A stretch of DNA of 64,000 bases from Flavobacteriales bacterium (GTDB lineage: Bacteria > Bacteroidota > Bacteroidia > Flavobacteriales_F > PHOS-HE28). Positions 59,835-64,000 of the stretch are shown piece after piece. Within the stretch, counting starts at the first letter, position 1, and each line of letters starts with the position of its first letter. Location: NCBI GenBank assembly GCA_024103275.1, contig JAGFIV010000095.1, forward strand, positions 48,075 through 112,074, in the 5' to 3' direction. The translations under genes were made by a program, and so were the position numbers. The notes beneath the pieces are model-generated. The model ran no database searches, was not told the DNA's origin, and saw only the letters and a list, made by a program, of their open reading frames with translations.

Positions 59835-60788
59835 ATGACCTCCTACCCCGTACTCGACAAAAAGGACACCCGCAGCGGCTTCGGCGAAGGCTTGCTGGAG
59901 ATTGGCAAGGCCGATGACCGCGTGGTGGCGCTGTGCGCCGACCTCACCGGCTCGCTGAAGATGGACGCCTTCGCCAAGGCCTTTCCGGAACGCTTCTTCC
60001 AAGTGGGCATCGCCGAGGCCAACATGATGGGCATGGCGGCGGGGATGACCATCGGCGGCAAGATCCCCTACACCGGCACCTTCGCCAACTTCAGCACGGC
60101 GCGCGTGTACGACCAGGTGCGGCAGAGCATCGCCTACTCCGGCAAGAACGTGAAGATCTGCGCCAGCCATGCGGGCCTCACCTTGGGCGAGGACGGCGCC
60201 ACCCACCAATCGCTGGAGGACATCGGCCTGATGAAGATGCTGCCGGGCATGGCGGTGATCGTACCTTGTGACTTCAACCAGACCAAGCAGGCCACCATCG
60301 CCGTGGCCGACCACGAGGGGCCGGTGTACTTGCGCTTCGGTCGCCCGAAGTGGCCGGTGTTCATCCCGGCGGACATGCCCTTCGAGATCGGCAAGGCCCA
60401 GGTGCTGAGCGAAGGCACCGACGTGAGCCTCTTCGCCTGCGGGCACCTGGTGTGGAAAGCCTTGCAGGCCGCTGCCGAGCTGGAGAAGGAAGGCATCAGT
60501 GCCGAGGTGGTGAACGTGCACACCATTAAACCCTTGGACGAGGAGGCCGTCCTTCGTTCCGTAAGCAAGACGCGATGCGCGGTGAGCTGCGAGGAACACA
60601 ACCGGTACGGCGGCCTGGGCGACAGCATCGCGCAATTGCTGGCGCGCGTGAAGCCCACACCGCAGGAATACGTGGCGGTGAACGACAGCTTCGGGGAGAG
60701 CGGCACACCGGACGAGCTGTTGACCAAGTACGGCCTGGACACCCCGGACGTGGTGAAGGCCGCCAAGCGGGCCATCGCACGGAAATAG
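59835..60788 (+). CDS. Transketolase, C-terminal subunit
   Basis: A 317-residue pyrimidine-binding/transketolase C half. Markers are DKKDTRSGFGEGLLEIGKAD, FFQVGIAEANMMGMAAGMTI (the Glu that activates ThDP), SHAGLTLGEDGATHQSLEDI, then the C-terminal regulatory domain VVNVHTIKPLDEEAVLRSVS. It would pair with the protein at 57431 to form the active enzyme. The start codon follows a 7-base repeat array without a gap. Confidence 0.94.
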   Translation: MTSYPVLDKKDTRSGFGEGLLEIGKADDRVVALCADLTGSLKMDAFAKAFPERFFQVGIAEANMMGMAAGMTIGGKIPYTGTFANFSTARVYDQVRQSIAYSGKNVKICASHAGLTLGEDGATHQSLEDIGLMKMLPGMAVIVPCDFNQTKQATIAVADHEGPVYLRFGRPKWPVFIPADMPFEIGKAQVLSEGTDVSLFACGHLVWKALQAAAELEKEGISAEVVNVHTIKPLDEEAVLRSVSKTRCAVSCEEHNRYGGLGDSIAQLLARVKPTPQEYVAVNDSFGESGTPDELLTKYGLDTPDVVKAAKRAIARK

Positions 60789-60821
60789 CCCCCTTCACCG
60801 TTCATGGCCGGCCCCCAGCAC

Positions 60822-61409
60822 ATGAACACGCTTGACGACGGGGAACTGTTGGCGCTCTTCCGCAAGGAGGAAAGCCGCCACTACGCCTTCAACCAGATCG
60901 TGCGGCTGCACCAACGCCGGCTCTACGCCTTCATCCGCCGCATGGTCACCGACCCGGCGGAGACCGAGGACATCCTGCAGGATGTGTTCCTCAAGGCCTG
61001 GACGGGGCTGGAAAACTTCCGGGGCGAGGCCCGGCTGGACACCTGGCTCTTCCGCGTGGCCCACAACGAAAGCATCTCCCACCTGCGAAGGCTGAAGCGC
61101 CGTTCCCTGTTCAACGAGCGCAGGCTGGCGCGGCAACTGACCGTCACGCTCGCCTCGGAGGAACACTTCAGCGGTGATGCCGTCCAGCAGAAGCTCCAGC
61201 GCGCGGTGATGAACCTGCCGCCCAAGCAACGAGCCGTGTTCACCATGAAATACTTCGACGGCATGAAATACAGCGAGATGAGCCGCGTGACGGGCACCAG
61301 TGAAGGCGCGCTGAAGGCCAGCTTCCACATCGCCGTGAAGAAGATCGAGCAGGAGCTCACCGCATCCGATCAAACCATTGCACGCCCCAAGCATCAAACC
61401 TCTGCCTGA
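60822..61409 (+). CDS. RNA polymerase sigma factor, ECF type
   Basis: A 195-residue sigma-70 family ECF factor. Region 2: NQIVRLHQRRLYAFIRRMVT, DPAETEDILQDVFLKAW and GEARLDTWLFRVAHNESISH; region 4: LPPKQRAVFTMKYFDGMKYS followed by the helix-turn-helix EMSRVTGTSEGALKASFHIA. An ATG at 60804 gives six more residues. The next gene starts 2 bases after its stop and codes for a one-pass membrane protein, probably its anti-sigma factor, followed by a Spy-like protein. Confidence 0.92.
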   Translation: MNTLDDGELLALFRKEESRHYAFNQIVRLHQRRLYAFIRRMVTDPAETEDILQDVFLKAWTGLENFRGEARLDTWLFRVAHNESISHLRRLKRRSLFNERRLARQLTVTLASEEHFSGDAVQQKLQRAVMNLPPKQRAVFTMKYFDGMKYSEMSRVTGTSEGALKASFHIAVKKIEQELTASDQTIARPKHQTSA

Positions 61410-61411
61410 CC

Positions 61412-61888
61412 ATGGAACCCCTGGACCACAACGAGGAACTGCAACAGCACGCACCGCGGTTGCACGCGCTGGGCAAGGTGGACCCGTTCAAGGTGCCCGA
61501 AGGCTACTTTGAGCACCTGCCGCACCGCATCACCGAGCGGGCGAGTGCCGGCACCGGTACGGGACGCACATTCACTTCCCGGGAACGGGCCGGTTCCTTC
61601 CGGCCTGCCAAGGCCCTGTGGGCCCTGCCCGCCTTGGCCGTGGTGGCCGCGGCCGTCTGGTGGCTGGCGCGGCCGCCGGTGCAACTGCACCAACCCGCGG
61701 AAGTGCCCGTGCTCAGCGAAACGGAGTTCGAGGCCTACGCCCCGTTCGCCAATCTGGACGACCTCGACCTGTCCTCCGCGGAATGGGACAGCATCCACGT
61801 CCACCTCACCGAGGAAGAAGCCTTGGCCTACATCGACCAAGAAGAGATCGACCTCCACGAACTGCTCGACTACATGCAACTCCAATGA
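61412..61888 (+). CDS. One-pass membrane protein, probable anti-sigma factor
   Basis: A 158-residue protein with a cytoplasmic N terminus (about 65 residues, KVDPFKVPEGYFEHLPHRI), one membrane helix (ALWALPALAVVAAAVWWLA) and an acidic periplasmic C terminus. The VPEGYFE motif and topology are shared by many unnamed proteins encoded just after ECF sigma genes in Bacteroidota. No zinc-binding anti-sigma (HxxxCxxC) motif is present. It starts two bases after the sigma gene and overlaps the next gene by four (ATGA). Anti-sigma function is inferred from position and topology. Confidence 0.72.
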   Translation: MEPLDHNEELQQHAPRLHALGKVDPFKVPEGYFEHLPHRITERASAGTGTGRTFTSRERAGSFRPAKALWALPALAVVAAAVWWLARPPVQLHQPAEVPVLSETEFEAYAPFANLDDLDLSSAEWDSIHVHLTEEEALAYIDQEEIDLHELLDYMQLQ

Positions 61889-62370
61889 AACGAAACATCC
61901 TGCTCCCCTTCGCCCTGGGCGTCGCACTGATCGCCAGTGCCCAAAACGAGGACATCCAAGGCCCGCCCCCTGAGCGCATGGCCGAGATCAAGGCCCAGAA
62001 AGTCGCCTTCATCACCCAGCGCCTGCAGCTCACACCCGCGGAAGCCCAGGTGTTCTGGCCCATCTACAACGAGTACGAGGCGGAGATGAAGGCGATCCGC
62101 GGATCCATCGGCGAAAGCCGCCGCCAACGGCCGGACATGGCCACCCTGACGGACGAACAAGCCGCGCCCATGCTGGCCGAGGAAATGGAAAAGCGACGGA
62201 AGGAGACCGAGACCTGGACCAAATACATGGGCCGGCTGCGCGATGCCGTGGGCGCCAAGAAGACCTTGTTCCTGGGCCGTGCCGAACGGGATTTCACGCG
62301 TGAGGTCTTCCGCCACATCCGCGACGAGCGCAAGGACCGGCGGCCCGGCGGTCCCGGCCGACCGGAATGA
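61885..62370 (+). CDS. Spy/CpxP-like periplasmic protein
   Basis: A 161-residue protein with a signal peptide (MKRNILLPFALGVALIASAQ) and an all-helical, highly charged mature part: RMAEIKAQKVAFITQRLQLT, then PAEAQVFWPIYNEYEAEMKA. The LTxxEAxxFWPIYNEY motif resembles the LTxxQ segments of Spy/CpxP-type stress chaperones and periplasmic heavy-metal sensors. It ends in a basic GPGRPE tail. Third gene of the sigma operon, overlapping the gene before by four bases; it may report envelope stress to the sigma/anti-sigma pair. Confidence 0.75.
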   Translation: MKRNILLPFALGVALIASAQNEDIQGPPPERMAEIKAQKVAFITQRLQLTPAEAQVFWPIYNEYEAEMKAIRGSIGESRRQRPDMATLTDEQAAPMLAEEMEKRRKETETWTKYMGRLRDAVGAKKTLFLGRAERDFTREVFRHIRDERKDRRPGGPGRPE

Positions 62371-62412
62371 TGACGGCTTGGACAGCGCGGGTGCGACCGC
62401 GACCTTTGCCGC

Positions 62413-62523
62413 ATGGCCGACCTGAAGACCGCCGGTGAGGCCTGGCGTGACCTGGGCTACTACTCGCACACCACTTTCACCACGCCCAGGCTGCGGTCCT
62501 TGGCCAGCACCTCCACGAGGTAG
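62413..62523 (+). pseudogene. Possible 5' remnant of a gene (36 codons), running into an antisense gene end
   Basis: After ACCTTTGCCGC, a promoter-like stretch with the usual close spacing, an ATG opens a frame reading MADLKTAGEAWRDLGYYSHT, and it ends at 62523 well inside the 3' end of the reverse-strand gene at 62460. The first 16 residues look like a genuine protein start; from about 62460 the sequence is simply the complement of the T9SS gene. A gene cut off by a rearrangement at about 62460 is one reading; chance is another. Confidence 0.25.
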
Positions 62524-64000
62524 AGTCCGTTGGGCAGGCCGCGGCGTTCCAGCACGAACGACGGCCCCAGCCGCCCTACCGGGTCCCGCCGCAACACCTG
62601 GCCCAGCACGTTGCGCCAAACCACCTCTTGCGGGCGGGCCGCCCGATCAATCTCCAGCACGGCCCGATTGCCCATCGGGTTGGGGTACACGCCGGCCACG
62701 GCGGGCCGGGGGAGGTCCCCAAGCCCCGTGGACAGCCGCTCATCGTGGTACCGCTTGCTCGGCGCGGGAAAACCCGCAGGTGCCCTTGGAACAATGAGAT
62801 CAGGCAGCGCGGTACCAACATCCACCGGACCGCCCACCTGAAATCCCCATAAGCCGACCCCCAGCATGGAGTCAAGAACTCCGTCCAGCATCCTGTACAA
62901 CACATACCCCTCCCCCAGATCATAATGTTGAGGGTACACATGGCCCAGGGGGGCGCAGGCCAAGGTTGGCCCGTACAGGTTGTCATACATCGGGTAGGGG
63001 TAGTACCCCCCAGTACCACTAATCAGGCAGCTGGCTGAACCGGCCACGCTATCGGAGAGGGCCTCCAGATCAAATTTCACGAGCCAGCTGCTCCGATCGG
63101 AACCCAGCGAATCGCTCAAGCCCACGTACATGTACCGGCCGCTTGGTTCAAAATCCACCCCCCGGAAGAACGGCTGGTTCAGCACGTGGGCCGGGGAGCA
63201 GTAGGCGGGTACAGGCGGTCCGGCAAGGAAACGCCCTTCCACCCCGGTCCAATGGGTAACGCCTCCCGTTGCCCGGTTGAAATGGAACAGCTCCAGCCGC
63301 GTACTGTCCATCGCCGCGTTGTTCACGATCGTTGCCAGCAGGTCACCTTGGAAATTGAAGTTCATCATGCCCCGCCGAAAGAAATTGTACCGGATGCTGT
63401 CCGTGGCCGTGTACACCACCGTGTCCGCGGCCACATATACCGGTCCGGCATGCGAGACCACCCCCGAAGGCGATAGCCCCTCCGGCCCCAGGTGAAAGGC
63501 ATGGAACGCATCGTCGTCCTCGGCATGGTGCAACACCCAGTATCCTTCGTCATCAGCATCGGTGGTGGCCGCCAGCTTGGCCGTGCCCCCCTGCATGTAC
63601 CATTGCGTAACGCCCACAACGGTGCCCGCGCCCCCATTGGCCGTCATGTCCACCTCCACCATCCCTGCCCGGGCGTTGGGCGGCAGCTCGTTGATGAACA
63701 CCCCATAGTGCCCCGGATTCCCCGGCAACGGCAGCACCAGGTAGTTGCCTGCGGGAACGCTCCAGTCCAGCTCTGCCACCGTGCCACCCGCCACGGGATC
63801 GAGCAGCGCATTGCGGATGCCGTGGTCGTCGGCCACCAGCACGAACTGCCCCGTGGTGTCGCTGATGCTGGCGCTGCGCGCCGAGACCGGCGGCATGTCC
63901 AATACCATCAGCGCCTTCAGGCTGTCCGGCGTGAAATGCAACCAGATCCCCGAGCCGTACACCCAGTTGAAGTTGCGCTTCTGGGCCTGCACGGGGAGGG
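62460..64000 (-). CDS. Secreted protein with T9SS type A sorting domain (5' end outside the window)
   Basis: At least 513 residues of a secreted protein; the visible part starts in the end of a signal peptide (LPVQAQKRNFNWVYG). The body reads as a propeller of about 400 residues (GIWLHFTPDSLKALMVLDMP, NQPFFRGVDFEPSGRYMYVG, DRSSWLVKFDLEAL), a type often seen in T9SS cargo with unknown function. The last 80 residues form the type A sorting domain: AGVYPNPMGNRAVLEI, then LPNGLYLVEVLAKDRSLGVV ending in KVVCE. The start codon lies past 64000; a GTG at 63992 is not the start. Confidence 0.87.
   Translation of the reverse strand, partial: LPVQAQKRNFNWVYGSGIWLHFTPDSLKALMVLDMPPVSARSASISDTTGQFVLVADDHGIRNALLDPVAGGTVAELDWSVPAGNYLVLPLPGNPGHYGVFINELPPNARAGMVEVDMTANGGAGTVVGVTQWYMQGGTAKLAATTDADDEGYWVLHHAEDDDAFHAFHLGPEGLSPSGVVSHAGPVYVAADTVVYTATDSIRYNFFRRGMMNFNFQGDLLATIVNNAAMDSTRLELFHFNRATGGVTHWTGVEGRFLAGPPVPAYCSPAHVLNQPFFRGVDFEPSGRYMYVGLSDSLGSDRSSWLVKFDLEALSDSVAGSASCLISGTGGYYPYPMYDNLYGPTLACAPLGHVYPQHYDLGEGYVLYRMLDGVLDSMLGVGLWGFQVGGPVDVGTALPDLIVPRAPAGFPAPSKRYHDERLSTGLGDLPRPAVAGVYPNPMGNRAVLEIDRAARPQEVVWRNVLGQVLRRDPVGRLGPSFVLERRGLPNGLYLVEVLAKDRSLGVVKVVCE

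Noticed and set aside
57431..60788. Broken transketolase (pseudogene or frameshift)
   Set aside because: Each half has a full, intact domain set and its own start; two-gene transketolases are a normal form in many bacteria and archaea.

Overview
The window reads as chromosomal DNA of a GC-rich member of the Bacteroidota, most like the Flavobacteriales. Four things support this: secreted proteins with type IX secretion system (T9SS) sorting domains of type A (17375-19033, 62460-64000) and type B (27810-34454, 41725-45243); two PorP/SprF proteins; an S46 dipeptidyl peptidase; and start sites preceded by the Bacteroidota -7 element (TAnnTTTG or close variants), often only 4-20 bases before the start codon. 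Nearly all of the sequence is coding and no insertion sequence, phage or CRISPR array was seen. Product names come from recognising motifs by eye; no database search was run.

Layout. 1-5763: the start of a NhaA antiporter (reverse strand), a cation-diffusion transporter, a membrane glycosyltransferase, tRNA-His with a terminator (reverse strand), then a GT4 glycosyltransferase coupled to a polysaccharide flippase. 5797-13529: a metal-flavoured group with a Cys/His-rich outer-membrane protein, two small Cys-containing membrane or secreted proteins, a TonB receptor with a partner lipoprotein, and a second TonB receptor. 13644-17394: a third TonB receptor, a TMEM220-like protein, Dps and a small secreted protein. 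17375-24854: a T9SS serine protease, PbpC with a MORN protein, an S41 protease, a DUF1573 protein and a pterin dehydratase. 24971-27697: an S46 peptidase and a DUF202 protein.

27810-48489 is the most distinctive part. A 2214-residue HYR-repeat T9SS protein is followed, with 1-4 base overlaps, by PorP/SprF, a PD40/PKD/OmpA protein, an unknown exported protein and a sensor with a periplasmic propeller and a cytoplasmic SpoIIE phosphatase. A second set follows: a type B T9SS propeller/PKD protein, another PorP/SprF and a TPR/PD40/OmpA protein. The simplest reading is two cassettes, each making a surface protein, its outer-membrane partner and its peptidoglycan tether; the first also carries a signalling arm.

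48558-64000 is mainly housekeeping: DUF1801, an MFS exporter, peptidase E, MscS-CorA, a PLP arginine decarboxylase followed by a deoxyhypusine-synthase-like enzyme, a VOC protein, a transketolase split into two genes with a VWA-domain gene between them, an ECF sigma factor operon and the 3' part of another T9SS cargo gene. Several spacers between 45 kb and 60 kb carry unusual AT-richer arrays of degenerate 7-9 base units, which stand out from the GC-rich background and which I cannot assign to a known element.
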